Positions 1 through 10,806 of a DNA stretch of 64,000 nucleotides are shown here, piece by piece (positions within the stretch are counted from its first letter, which is position 1; every line of letters begins with the position of its first letter). Source of the stretch: Cymbidium sinense (taxonomy: Eukaryota; Streptophyta; Magnoliopsida; Asparagales; Orchidaceae); contig CM038225.1 of NCBI GenBank assembly GCA_021442155.1, positions 79,558,925 through 79,622,924 of the forward strand, read 5' to 3'. The notes below the pieces were generated by a model, which saw only the letters and a list, made by a program, of their open reading frames with translations, was not told the DNA's origin and ran no database searches. A program made the position numbers and the translations under genes.

Positions 1-739
1 ATATCCCTCTTCAGGCCACTTAGTATTTTCTCCCTAGCCAAATTACCCCATTAGTATCCAAAAATTATCTCTTTATCATCAATCAATTTAAGCATCCCAG
101 TAAGCATAGCATTATGTTTACATGGTTGAAGAGGACACCATCCGGTAAAAAAAATATAGCTCAATATTACAGATATCATTAGGCACAATGCACTCTATGT
201 AAGTTTTCTCTATCATTATATATTTAAAGTTTCTATCACCAAGTAGTTCTCTCATAACCTATTGCTTATTATCACATTTTAGAGCTCCTCAAATGAAAGT
301 TTACAAATTATGACCCAATAATCGAAGCAAATCCATGGATGCCAACTATTGTATTCTTCCTTTCAATGTTAAATATAATGGAATACTCCTCATTCTCCTC
401 TTCAACATAGTTGACAAATCAAGGCCCTAGAGAATTATATTTCAAAAGCTTTAAAGAAGTGACCAAAAGGGGATCTCTCCACCTTGTTAAAGAAGTCATT
501 AACATCAAACTATCTAATTAGCTTCTCCATCATGTCACCAACTTTATATGTGGCATGAGCAATATAATGTTTTCTTTTGATATGATTAAAGTAGACATCT
601 ACATATATATATATCAATATTATTCAAGTAAGCAAAATAATATCCCAATAACTATATAATCTAGAGAATTTCCATGTGAGACTATAAGCCAATTTCAAAC
701 AATGATCAACCTAAAAACAAACTTTGAATCACCTTTAAA
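1..739. other. AT-rich intergenic sequence
   Basis: No open reading frame of useful length, RNA gene or recognisable transposon domain is visible here. A short (AT)n run lies near 600-615. The stretch is low-complexity AT-rich plant intergenic DNA. Confidence 0.6.
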
Positions 740-1004
740 GTATGATTGAATCATCTTTTAACTATCAGTGATCACAACCGAGTAATTATCAAATTATCTT
801 TGAAATATGATCAAATATGATCATATCACGAGTGAACCATCTTTTAAATATCATTGATCATTATCGAATATTCTTTAATCACCTTCGAACTATGATATAG
901 TAATGATTGAACTATATCGAGATGTTTGTGCACTTTTTGGTTCAATTATGGTTCAAAGGTGGTTCAAAAAATATTCAATCATGATCAATGTTTAGAAGAT
1001 GATT
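740..1004. repeat. Degenerate fold-back (inverted) repeat
   Basis: The segment at about 833-898 reads as an imperfect reverse complement of about 939-1,004. Both arms contain the series GAAYCATCTT, TGATCA, GAATATT, ACCTTCGAAC or its equivalent. A further direct, more diverged copy of the left arm lies at about 747-815 (GAATCATCTTTTAACTATC). The arms are about 65 bp with a loop of about 40 bp. This could be the remnant of a foldback or MITE-like element, or a local inverted duplication. No target duplication was identified, so the class is left open. Confidence 0.5.
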
Positions 1005-1440
1005 CTTTTATATTGAGTATTATTCAAAGTGTTTGATCAAAGATTGTTTGATCTTAGTTTAATATAATTTGAAGATAAAGATGATTCTACCAAGTTCGTA
1101 ACTTTTTTTGAGGTTTAGAATTTAGAATGTGAATATTATATTCAATCATAAATAATGAAAAATAATATCAGTAATATTCAGAGATGATGAATAAAGAGAT
1201 TATATCACAATAAGATTTAGCTGTAGCTGGAGTACGCATTTTGCAATCGCCACAAACAAAAGTGCTAGGAAGAATGAAGGTCAATGAGCTCTTATGATCG
1301 ATGAACAATATTTCTTTAATAATGGAAGTATTTTGATTAGAATGAAATTTTTAAATATATTTTATAAAAAAAATAATTAATTAAGGTACTATAATTTTTA
1401 TTATTATAATGCATTTATTTAAGTAAAATTTCTCAAATAT

Positions 1441-1933
1441 CGATACGGTAAGACGTAAACTGCAGCTCGGAGCACTGAACGTTTGCTCGGTGAGGAAGTT
1501 AGCTAGCGTGCGATCCATAAAAATCTTGATTAACCGAGGTGCGCGGTAAACATACGGTTAGGTGATCGCAAAACCGCGGAAGAAGCGTAGACGGCAAAGA
1601 CTGCGACGGCCACGACCACTGTTTTGGTTCTCATCTCTTTTATTTCTCGGCTGTACGAACTCTTCAAGGAACGAAACGATGGGCTTCGCAGAAGTGTCGA
1701 ATAATTAGAACTAACGGGATATTTTTAGCTTCCGTCGCATTTCTTCCTTGATTTCTTCGTCAAACCGCAACATTTGGCACTCATTTCTGCGTTTGCCGAG
1801 ATTGCTTAGATGAAATAAACTGCGATTTCGGTGCATGGTGTGTTCTTCATCCGCGTTGCTTCCTTTATTTTTCGTGTTTTTGAATTTGGGCGTACTACAA
1901 GAGGGGTTTTGGAGTTTGGCTTCAATAAAGTTC
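1441..1933 (+). promoter_or_regulatory. 5' flank and leader of the GnT II gene
   Basis: Base composition changes sharply at about 1,440 from AT-rich to CpG-containing sequence (about 1,441-1,690), as expected at the 5' end of a housekeeping plant gene. No unambiguous TATA box is assigned. The region should contain the promoter and 5' UTR. An in-frame upstream ATG at 1,835 would add 33 hydrophobic residues ahead of the conserved start; see the gene entry. Confidence 0.45.
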
Positions 1934-3277
1934 ATGGCTTTTTACAAGAGATCTCGATTTAAAGAAGCTGGATTCCGGAGGGTGCTTCCCTTGGTTCTGG
2001 TAATATTCTCGGTGGTTCTGGTTTTATTGCTGCTAATTCAAAAGGGATCAATTTCTGATTTTTCCAACACAGTAGTAGAAGATGAAAGTTCTTTTTTTCC
2101 TCCGTTTTCTTTGGAGACTGATAATCAAATACTCTTGAAGTTTGGAGACTACAAACAACAACTTCCTAAAATGAACGACTTTGCCATCTCCCTGGATCGG
2201 AGAAACTGTTTGTCACCAAGGAATGTTGATCTCTTTCCAAATTTATCAGAGAATCATGTAAAGATTGTTCTGTATGTTCACAACCGGCCACAGTATCTTC
2301 AGGTTGTGCTTAAGAGTTTGGCTAATGTGAAGGGTATAGGAGAAACCATGCTGATAGTTAGCCATGACGGATACTTCACTGAGATGGATAGTATTGTTCA
2401 GAGTATCCAGTTCTGCCAAGTGAAGCAGATCTTTTCGCCATATTCACCTCACCTCTACTCTGGTAGCTTCCCAGGTGTTTCAGAGGGAGATTGCCAGCAC
2501 ATGGATGATCCTTCTAAGAAGAATTGCACTGGAGATGCAGATCAGTATGGCAATCATCGATCTCCAAGAATCGTATCTTTGAAGCATCACTGGTGGTGGA
2601 TGATGAACACTGTGTGGGATGGCTTGCCAGAGACAAAGAAACACTTGGGGCATATACTCTTTATTGAAGAAGATCATTTCATCTATCCGAATGCTTATCA
2701 CAATATCCAGCTTCTTTTGAAGTTGAAGCCGGAGAAGTGTCCTGATTGCTTTGCTGTGAACTTGGCTCCATCTGACGTGAAGTCGAAGGGAGAAAGGTGG
2801 GAGAGCTTGATAGCAGAGAAGATTGGCAATGTTGGCTATGCATTTAACAGGACTGTTTGGAGGAAGATCCATGCAAAGGCTAGGGAGTTCTGCTGGTTTG
2901 ATGATTATAATTGGGATATCACCATGTGGTCAACAGTTTATCCCTCATTTGGAACTCCTGTGTACACTCTGAGGGGACCTCGAGCAAGTGCTATGCATTT
3001 TGGGAAATGTGGGTTGCATCAGGGACAGGATAAAATCCGTGCATGTATTGATAATGGAGAGGCAAAGTTTGAATTGGAGGAAATTGATAAGATTCCTAAT
3101 ATAAAAACTGACTGGCCAGTGTATGTATTCAAGAATCAGGAGGGATACCGTGGGGGTTTCAAAGGATGGGGAGGGTGGGGTGATCATAGAGACCGGGAAC
3201 TTTGCTTGAGTTTTGCCTACATGTATCATTCTTCTGAGGCTTTAACCGATGGAAGAGATGTTTCCAAACATTCATAA
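1934..3277 (+). CDS. MGAT2: Alpha-1,6-mannosyl-glycoprotein 2-beta-N-acetylglucosaminyltransferase (GnT II)
   Basis: This is a complete, intronless 447-residue Golgi glycosyltransferase of family GT16. It adds beta-1,2-GlcNAc to the alpha-1,6-mannose arm during complex N-glycan synthesis. The N-terminus has the type II membrane plan: a short basic cytoplasmic tail (KRSRFK, RR at 15-16), a hydrophobic anchor at about residues 17-35, a stem, then the catalytic domain from about residue 100. Diagnostic motifs are VLYVHNRPQYL, DQYGNHRSPR, KHHWWW (217-222) and the metal-binding acidic triplet EED at 245-247 inside FIEEDHFIYPN, which replaces the usual DxD. Sequons NLS, NCT and NRT are present. I chose the ATG at 1,934 because the product then begins with a short basic tail before a single anchor and has a length normal for plant GnT II. 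The in-frame ATG at 1,835 would prefix a second hydrophobic stretch. There are no internal stops. The nearest recognisable neighbour is a LINE 1.1 kb downstream. Confidence 0.96.
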   Translation: MAFYKRSRFKEAGFRRVLPLVLVIFSVVLVLLLLIQKGSISDFSNTVVEDESSFFPPFSLETDNQILLKFGDYKQQLPKMNDFAISLDRRNCLSPRNVDLFPNLSENHVKIVLYVHNRPQYLQVVLKSLANVKGIGETMLIVSHDGYFTEMDSIVQSIQFCQVKQIFSPYSPHLYSGSFPGVSEGDCQHMDDPSKKNCTGDADQYGNHRSPRIVSLKHHWWWMMNTVWDGLPETKKHLGHILFIEEDHFIYPNAYHNIQLLLKLKPEKCPDCFAVNLAPSDVKSKGERWESLIAEKIGNVGYAFNRTVWRKIHAKAREFCWFDDYNWDITMWSTVYPSFGTPVYTLRGPRASAMHFGKCGLHQGQDKIRACIDNGEAKFELEEIDKIPNIKTDWPVYVFKNQEGYRGGFKGWGGWGDHRDRELCLSFAYMYHSSEALTDGRDVSKHS

Positions 3278-4392
3278 GATTTTGTCTTTGCAGGATTATT
3301 TGAATCCGGCACTAAACACTGTTTGAAAGGTAGAAATCTTTGAGAAGATTCTTCTCATTCTAAATAAGTTTTATAATTTTTTTCCCTTTTTGGTGTGTTA
3401 ATTTAGCTAGCTTTAATGTGTTAGTCTATATACAGAAGGTAATTGGTGACATAGAGATCGTTAAATACACAGAAGTTTAATCTGTTTGAGTTCATTCTGT
3501 ACCATATTGTTATCTTCTGATCGCTAAAGATCTTTCAGTGTGAAATATTGCAAAAGAGTCTGTTTCTGAGAATGATTTTTCCTTTAACTTTTGACTTCAG
3601 TGGTGAGAACATGAGATTCAATTGATAAAGAGTTAGCTGATGGAAATAATATTCTAAACTCTTCTATTCAGTTTGATGCTAAGGAGCAGAGCTTGGCTTT
3701 AGACATGATGCTCTTCTCTATCCACCTTAGTGATGCAAATACAAAAGTTGGCCATTTTCTTGTTAAAATAAGAGATTATTACTTGTTACGAATTATATCT
3801 TCTTTTATATTGCATGCCAATACATGGAACTCTATTTAGGTCTAGGAAGAGGATGTAATTCATCCCCATCAATTATTGATTCTAGAGAACAACCAGAAGA
3901 CTTAGCAGTAATGATTTTAACTTCTATGTATGAGGGAGAGTATTGATAATTATCATGTTTTTATTATGAAACGTGACTGTAAAATTCACATATTTTTAAT
4001 TTGGAGTCGGTGGAAATCCTGCTGTGCAATTATTTTGATCCCATGAAATTTTCTTTTTCTTTATTACACAGAAATCCAGTATTTTGTAGGATCCATAATA
4101 TGCTGGTAATTATGGTGGAATAACCTGAATTCCCTTCTCCTGGGTTGCTTAACTGTTGAATGGATTTTTTTATTTTTTCTTTTTTATTTTTCTTTATGTA
4201 GTGCAGATTACAGCCATCTTATTGCCTGGATGTGCGAGAGTTTTTATATAAACCTCGAAGTTCTATACACTTTTTGTTATAATGCATTTGGAAACATTTG
4301 CCATGGATCAAATTAAGGAGATATTATTAGGTGAGATTCTACAATTTTGATTGTATGCATTTGATCAGCACTTTATTTTATTGCTTTATTCT
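3278..4392. other. 3' flank of the GnT II gene
   Basis: This holds the 3' UTR and downstream spacer; no coding region is seen. Pyrimidine tracts followed by CAG occur just after the stop (about 3,285-3,294) and near 4,180-4,206. They resemble 3' splice sites, but I have no evidence that they are used. Several AATAAA-like A-rich motifs occur, and the true polyadenylation site cannot be chosen by eye. Confidence 0.45.
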
Positions 4393-4410
4393 GGCATAAA
4401 TGCAATACCA

Positions 4411-4546
4411 ACAACAACAATAACAAGCTTTTATCCCACTAAGTGGAATTAATCCTTCCGTCCATTGTGTCCTATTATGTGTCAAATTCCCATTTAATTC
4501 AAGTATACTGAGGTCATTTTGTATATATCTCAACCAAGTCTTTTTA
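4411..4546 (-). mobile_element. 5'-truncated RTE-type LINE with target-site duplication
   Basis: Only the last ~136 bp of a LINE survive, in antisense orientation. Read on the minus strand it matches the 3' end of the longer LINE at 6,298-7,647: CCTAAAA-GACTTGG, then ATTTGACACATAATAGGAC, then CCACTTAGTGGGAT and a (TTG)n-like tail. It is flanked by an 18-bp direct repeat, GGCATAAATGCAATACCA at 4,393-4,410 and GGCGTAAATGCAATACCA at 4,547-4,564 (one mismatch). That is the hallmark of target-primed reverse transcription. A short insertion with a preserved duplication suggests it is younger than the heavily decayed LINEs further right. Confidence 0.85.
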
Positions 4547-4703
4547 GGCGTAAATGCAATACCAATGTAAAGAAAATCATGGACAAATTTGTGATAGAAC
4601 ACACAAAAAAAATTCTCATCACTCACCTAATAATCCAAAAGTGTTGCTATCCTTTTTTTTTTTTTAATTTTGTTGTGCTAGGGTTAAGTAAATTTCAAGT
4701 ATG

Positions 4704-4987
4704 AGTCTCACGTGCACCAAGTCCTCGAGTATTTTCTCATTGTAGTTGAGCAAAGTTTAGATGTGGTAATTTATGTGTTGGCTCACAAGATCTTTCCCAT
4801 AGTTTTCACTCTTTTCTTTTATAATGGAACAATGTTCAATAATAGGAGTCCTCATGCTTGCATAGCATCATTCGAGTACATTTTTGGAGCATGAAACTCA
4901 ATTATATGTGATTTTTTACTTGAGAGAGTATAATAACAAATGTGGAAGAATCTCATGCAGCGGGATGATTGGAATGCACGTGAGACT
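4704..4987. repeat. 13-bp perfect inverted repeat with G-box core, 258-bp spacer
   Basis: AGTCTCACGTGCA occurs at 4,704-4,716 and its exact reverse complement at 4,975-4,987. Both contain CACGTG. The interval between them has no recognisable coding content. It could be the terminal inverted repeats of a small MITE of 284 bp, or chance. I did not find a convincing target duplication next to the ends. Confidence 0.4.
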
Positions 4988-6297
4988 ATGCTGATTAATC
5001 TCATGTTAGTCAAATGTACAAGGAATTATCATTGTTACATTAAAGAGTTTTCCTTTATTCTCTAAACTTTTTAACTTGAATGATTTTAATGTAGGTTATT
5101 CAGCTCAATTTTAGTCTGTTAAGTTGCACTTAGAACAGTTGCTGTTTTTGATTTGATTTAATTGCTTTTCTATCACTTCCACCACTAAAATTAATTCATA
5201 TGTTTATCTATATTTGATTTCATTTCCATCACTTTCAATATGACATTCATCTTGATGTTTCTTGGGCTTGATTTGATAATTTGTAGCATTTGAGTCATAT
5301 TTCTTTTATCATAATTTTCATTTGTAGAACTTTCATCACCTGTCTCAAATTCAATTTGAGGCTTATCTATCATTCAACACAATGAAAGTCATTAAATTTT
5401 TTTTCACTTGTTTCTGTTTCTTTTTTTAACAAATTATGAATTTATATGAAACATAATATTACAAACCTATAGTATTAAATTTATATAAAAAATTACAAAT
5501 CTATAGATTTAAATGCAAATATGAAATATTTATTCCATGCTTTTGACATTAAAAGCCAGATTTATTACTAATTGAAAAAGTTAATTTGAAAATACTATTA
5601 TATTCTCTCTTTTTTTAAATTTTTATAAATGACTTGAAAAAAGAGGATGACATCACATTCAAGAAATTTAAATTTTAAAATTAGAACGAGTACATCATTT
5701 CATAATGGAGCACACTTATAGCCCATCTATTCTTTATTTTCTTTCTCAGCTTTTCTTTACTACAAGGTACATATTTATTTTAAGAAATGAGAAAAGCATT
5801 TAAATAATTTTAAAGTTGAGCCACCAAATCACAATATAGTTTACTTTGCTTAAAATTGAATAAAAATATTATTACAAAGCTTGTAATGTGATTTTAGTTG
5901 AGAGTTTAACCTCATAATATAAGGTAATAGTTTTGATTCTATATCTTAAGTGCATAAAAGGAATGATCCAAAAAAAAAAAATATTGTTCTCGGATAAAAT
6001 GATTGGATTTGAAAAGTGAGAAATTATTATCATTCCTAGTTAGATTGTTAAGTGAGATAAATTGGAATTATTTAGTTAAGTCAAATCTGATATAAGGTAA
6101 TTTGGAAAATTACATTATGAAATTTATCGTAAAAGTTTTGGGATAGTTTAGAAATAAATTGTACATTATTAAGTAGACTTGATAGTGGAGTGACGATGTA
6201 CAAAAAATATTAGGTAAAAATGCTTTTAAAGAGTGACAAAAATCGAACACTACTAAAATTTATAATGATTGCAATGATGATAGTGATAAAAAAAACC
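4988..6297. other. AT-rich intergenic sequence, nothing recognised
   Basis: No ORF, structural RNA or transposon domain stands out. The far right (about 6,180-6,297) may contain very decayed LINE sequence leading into the next element. Confidence 0.5.
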
Positions 6298-7647
6298 TTC
6301 AATTTTTGATAAAATCTTTTCAATGTTATTTTAAAAATTAAAAAGATGCCAGATGAGTGGAGAAAGAGTTTGTTGGTTCCTATATTTAAGAATAAAAGTG
6401 ATGCACAAGAGTGTGCAAATTATAGAGAATTAAGTTAATGTCATACATTAAAATTATGGGAGAGAGTAATTGAGCATAGGTTATGATGTGATACAGTTTC
6501 TCTGTCAGTTTGGTTTCATGCGTAGATCTACTATGGATGCTATACATTTGTTAAGAGGTTTGATGGAAAAGCATAGAAAGTAAGAAGGATCTACATATGA
6601 TATTTATTGATTTAGAGAAAGCTTATGATAAAGTATCAAGAGATGTTCTTTGGAGAGTTAATAGAGAAAGGAGTTAATATTGGTTATATTCAAGTCATTA
6701 AGGATATGTATACTAGAGCTATTACTTGTGTCCAAACACAAGGAGGATTGACAAAATATTTTCCTATTTCAGTTGGATTACATCAATGATCAACATTAAG
6801 CCCTTATCTTTTTTACTTTAGTTATGGATGTTCTTACGAGGCATTTACAAGAAGATGTACCTTGGTGTATGCTTTTGATGACATTCTTCTTGTTGATAAG
6901 ACTAGAGGAGTCCAACACTTGAATTATGGAGGTCAACTTTAGAGTCTAAAGGTTTTCATTTAAGTAGATCTAAAACTGAATATATGGAGTGTAATTTTAG
7001 TTGTAGAAGTTTTAGTGGTAGTGTTGTGACTTTGGGTGATCAAATCATTAATAAGAGTGGCGATTGATATATTTAGGTTCTATTGTTCAAAATGATGGTG
7101 AAATAGATGAAGATGTTATTAGTAGAATTCAAGTTGGATGGTTGAAGTGGAGGAATGCATCGCCTATTATGTGATAGAAAAGTTCCACTTAAACTTAAGG
7201 AAAATTTTATAAGATGGTGGTAAGACTGCAATGACTTATGGTGTAGAATATTGTAATAAAAGATAAGCATAAGACTAAGTTAAGTGTTATAGAGATGAGG
7301 ATGCTCGTGGATGAGTGGCTTTACTCTTAGAGATAGAATGCAAAATGAGTATGTTGGAAAAAGGTTGTAGCTCAGTGGTAGATAAGATTAGGAGAGTCTC
7401 CTTAGATGGTTTGGCCACATAAAGCGTCAGTCCGATGAGATTAGGAGAGTAGATGCATTAGATTTGCCTTATGTTAAGAAAGGTAGTAGACCTAAAAGAC
7501 TTGGTTAAGATGTATAAAAAATGATCTTAGTATACTTGAATTAAATGAGAATTTGACACATAATAGGACAATGGAGACAAAGGATTCATGTAGCCAACCC
7601 CACCTAGTGGGATTAAGGCTTGTTGTTGTTGTTGTTGTTGTTGTTGT
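6298..7647 (+). pseudogene. Decayed RTE-clade LINE reverse transcriptase, 3' half
   Basis: Translation across frameshifts gives typical plant RTE reverse transcriptase pieces in order: KKMPDEWRKSLLVPIFKNK (about 6,340-6,400), FGFMRRSTMDAIHLLRGLM (about 6,510-6,565) and MIFIDLEKAYDKVSRDVLW (6,597-6,653, with the first catalytic aspartate in FID). The TLSPYLF and MDVLTRHLQEDVPW segments follow. The FADD catalytic box near 6,880 has lost about four bases and is frameshifted. The 3' end carries the conserved CCCACCTAGTGGGATTAAGG followed by a (TTG)n tail ending at about 7,647. Numerous stops and shifts make this a dead copy. The 5' limit is where LINE-like translation ceases and is approximate. 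Endonuclease sequence is not visible. Confidence 0.85.
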
Positions 7648-7649
7648 AT

Positions 7650-8300
7650 ATAATAATAACCCTAAGAAAATGCAAAAGGGGATTTATAAAGTACCTAATA
7701 AAATAGAGAAGAGATCTAGAGATTTTGATCAAATAAAATGTATTATGAGGGAAGATAAGTAGATATTTGATAGAAATGTAGATTTCAATAAGAAATGCAA
7801 ATGCTATTTTGAGAAATTATTGAATAAGTGTCTTTTAAGGAAGAAATCATTATAGAAAAATTTAATGAATGAAGTAATGAGGTATATATGAATTGATCTA
7901 ATAAAAATGAAGTGACTTCAGCTCTAAAGATATATATGTATATCTTTGGGTTCATATGTATAAAGCTATAGTGGATTGGCTGATAAAGCTTTTTCATGAA
8001 ACTTTTAAAACTAAAATGATCTTAAATAATTGAAGAAGAAATTTTTTGACACCAATATTAGGAATAAATGAGTGTTTAGGATTATTATAATAGAGGAATC
8101 AAATGTTTGACTCTTACAATGGTGTTGTAGCAGAGATTGATGAAATATTTATTTAAAGAAAATTGTCACTTTGAGAATCAATTTAATTCATGTAAGAAAG
8201 ATCTATATGGAAGCAATTTTTGTGTCTAGATGATTAATAAAATTTGTAAAGATAAAATAAATGATCTTCAAATCATTTTATTTAGAAGATATATGATTAA
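7650..8300 (+). pseudogene. Second decayed RTE LINE fragment, upstream part of the RT region
   Basis: Immediately after the (TTG)n tail a second LINE piece begins in the same orientation. It comes from a region upstream of the RT core. GIYKVPNKIEKRSRDFDQI (about 7,680-7,735) resembles the IYRMAKIRERKTRDFNQVK-type segment that precedes RT in plant RTE elements. KCYFEKLLN follows at about 7,797 and a QFNSCKKDLYGSNF-like remnant at about 8,180-8,225. Coding is wrecked by stops and indels. The right limit is approximate. It may be an independent insertion or a rearranged part of the preceding LINE. Confidence 0.55.
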
Positions 8301-9555
8301 ATACCATAATAATTTATTGTGCGCAAAAGGAAGAAAGGTTTTTGTCAAAGGTGCGTTAAGTTATATAGGCACGTGTGATGAATCATTAACTAGTATTCAA
8401 AGTAATTGTGGAGCGATCAAAATAATCATTTTCAAAGGTTTCTAATTGCAGTATGATTACATTAAGATTCAACATTTAAGTATATATCTTTTTGTATTGA
8501 CAATAGAGATATTTATGAAGAATATTCAAAATGAGATGTCTTTATATATGCTTTTTGTAGATAGACAAATAAATAAGATACGTTGCTATGCATACCCATA
8601 TTTATATGGTTTGAAATACATCACATCGTGGTATTGACATGCAATGATACATAAAGAAAGTTGCAAGCATTCATGTATGGCTATGTTTAAAAAGGATGTT
8701 AAATAATGAGACATACGTCATTTTCGACTTAAGTTCAAATTATATCAAAGTTCAGAATCACACAGGAAAGTATATCACAAATAATTGTGCAAATTTTTAT
8801 TTGCATGGATGACAAATCCAGATAATCAAATATAGATAGTTCATATTCAAATCATATTGAGACATCATATTTAGATTATCAACCAACTAGCATGGTCAAT
8901 CCAGATCATTGATGCATAAGTCAATGCCTCCCATGATTTATCAGCTTAGATTGGGCATGCCAAGTTGGCTAATAATATAAATCTTCTTTGTTTCAATGTG
9001 ATTTGATTATGAATTAATTGAATTTGATTATTGGATTTACCTTCTAGGCATATGAAAATTTATGAAAATTTTTACATGCTCACATTCATTTAAGTACATA
9101 CTTATTCATTGATAGTTATTTTTGATACAATGTCATATATTATTTTGAGCCCTGAAATAATCTGAATTTATGTTGACACATCAACTAGGTCTCATTTATT
9201 TAATCTCATGCATTTAGCATTCATGCTTAAGTTTTGTAAAAATATTTAGAACTTTCTGTATGACATTGGTGTATGTTATATGCCCACATGTGATTTATTA
9301 CTAGTTTTATACGTATGGGTGTATTTATCTTAGTTTACTTTGCTCTTAAATACTATATTGAGTTGTAAGATCACCTCATTTTACAGTTTTTTTGTCAGAT
9401 TGATTTTAGTTCTGGAGAATTGATTGCTTTGGGAGTCTATGTAGTGTGGTTTTTATATCTGCGAGTCTATGTTGCTCAAAACTTCTCCATTTTCTTTTAA
9501 GTAGTTGTAATGGTATTAACTCTCCCGTAGTTGGTGTAGTTAGGAATTCATATTC
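8301..9555. other. AT-rich intergenic sequence, nothing recognised
   Basis: Short open frames at 8,446-8,637 and nearby show no domain or compositional support. No RNA gene or repeat boundary is seen. Confidence 0.5.
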
Positions 9556-9985
9556 ATGTTGATTTAGATGTATTTAGTTGTGTGGATATAATTGGCATAA
9601 TAGCTTTGTTATGTTAATTTGATAATGAATGTTGGAAATATGGATATATTTTGATTGTTTGAATCTGTGAAAGTCATCATATTTAGTTGTTATGCTGTCA
9701 AAATCTCTCAGGCAGCTTGTCAAGCATCACATAGATGATGGTATAAATTCTAAATTTTAGATTAATTGGTTAAGATGAATAAACGTGTGCATATGATAAT
9801 TCATATTTTTCACATTGATTGAGAAGCATTTAATTGTGTGGATATGATTCCTATAATAGCTTTGTTATGTTAATTTGATGATGCATGTTGAAATTTCTTG
9901 TGCAGTTTGTGAATCATGAAATAGATGAGGGTATAAATTCTAGAGTTATGATTGATTGGTTAAAATGAAGAAACACCTCAAGAGT
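9556..9985. repeat. Direct duplication of about 160-230 bp
   Basis: Two diverged direct copies start at about 9,556 and about 9,817. Shared landmarks are TTTAGTTGTGTGGATAT / TTTAATTGTGTGGATAT, ATAGCTTTGTTATGTTAATT in both, GATG..GGTATAAATTCTA, and ATTGGTTAA.ATGAA. The second copy lacks an internal stretch. No transposon domain is visible, so this is a local tandem duplication of unassigned sequence. Confidence 0.65.
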
Positions 9986-10034
9986 ACATATGATAAAATG
10001 ATTGAGTTAAAAGTAAATTTTATAAAACTATAGT

Positions 10035-10806
10035 CATATCAAGGATTGGATTTAGGTTCATAACTTTTGGCTTTAGTTATGGATGTTCTTACTAGGCATT
10101 TACAGGATGATGTCTCATGGTGTATATGTTTTTTGCTGATGATATACTTCTCGTTGATAGATTAGAGTGGGAATTCAAGAGAAACTTGAATTATGGGGAT
10201 CAAGTTTGAGTAGATCTATAACTGAGAACATGGAGTGTAATTTTCATTGTAGATCTAATGGTGGGGTTGTGACAATGGGCGATCAATTCATTAAAAAGAG
10301 AACATTTTAGATATCTCGAGCTTATTATTCAAAGTGATGGTGAAATAGATGGAGATGTTATTAGTATAATTCAAGTTGTATGGTTGAAATAGAGGAATGC
10401 ATCTAAATTGTGATAGAAAATCATATTAAGGAAAATATAAGGTGGTGGTGAGATGTGCAATGCTTTATAGCATAGAATGTTGCCCAGTAAAAGAGAAGCA
10501 TAAAATTAACTGTGATAGAGAGGAAGATGCTCAAGTGGTGTTAGTGGCTTTACACTTAGAGACAAGATGTGAAATGAATATGTACATAAAAAGGTTGGAA
10601 TAGCTCCAGTGGTAGATAAGATTTTAGAGAGTTACCATCGATGGTTTGGTCATATAAAACGTCGGTCATCCGATAACCCAATTAAGAGTAAATGTATTAG
10701 ATTCAACCTACTTAAGAAAGGTTGAGATAAACCTAAAAAGACTTAGCTATAAAGTATAAAAAATGAATTTATTTGATTACAATTAAATGAGAATATGACA
10801 TTTAAT
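10035..10806 (+). pseudogene. Decayed RTE LINE fragment, RT palm to near the 3' end
   Basis: The fragment opens with LVMDVLTRHLQDDVSWC and retains an intact FADD catalytic box (codons 10,132-10,143), followed by ILLVD. Downstream it parallels the LINE at 6,298-7,647: the MECNF..RS segment, GDVISIIQV, and a WFGHIKR-like piece at about 10,640. It ends in GAATATGACATTTAATA, which corresponds to the family's GAATTTGACACATAATAGG. It stops there without its own CCCACTAGTGGGA and (TTG)n tail. Stops and frameshifts are frequent. Confidence 0.8.

Noticed and set aside
2480..3229. Antisense open frames of 94-130 residues inside the GnT II gene
   Set aside because: They lie opposite a strongly conserved coding region, and their translations show no domain. 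They are shadows of the sense gene.
4712..4894. 60-residue frame with a VVIYVLAHKIF segment, vaguely like an RNase H tail
   Set aside because: The resemblance is too short and unspecific, and no neighbouring RT or RNase H motifs are present.
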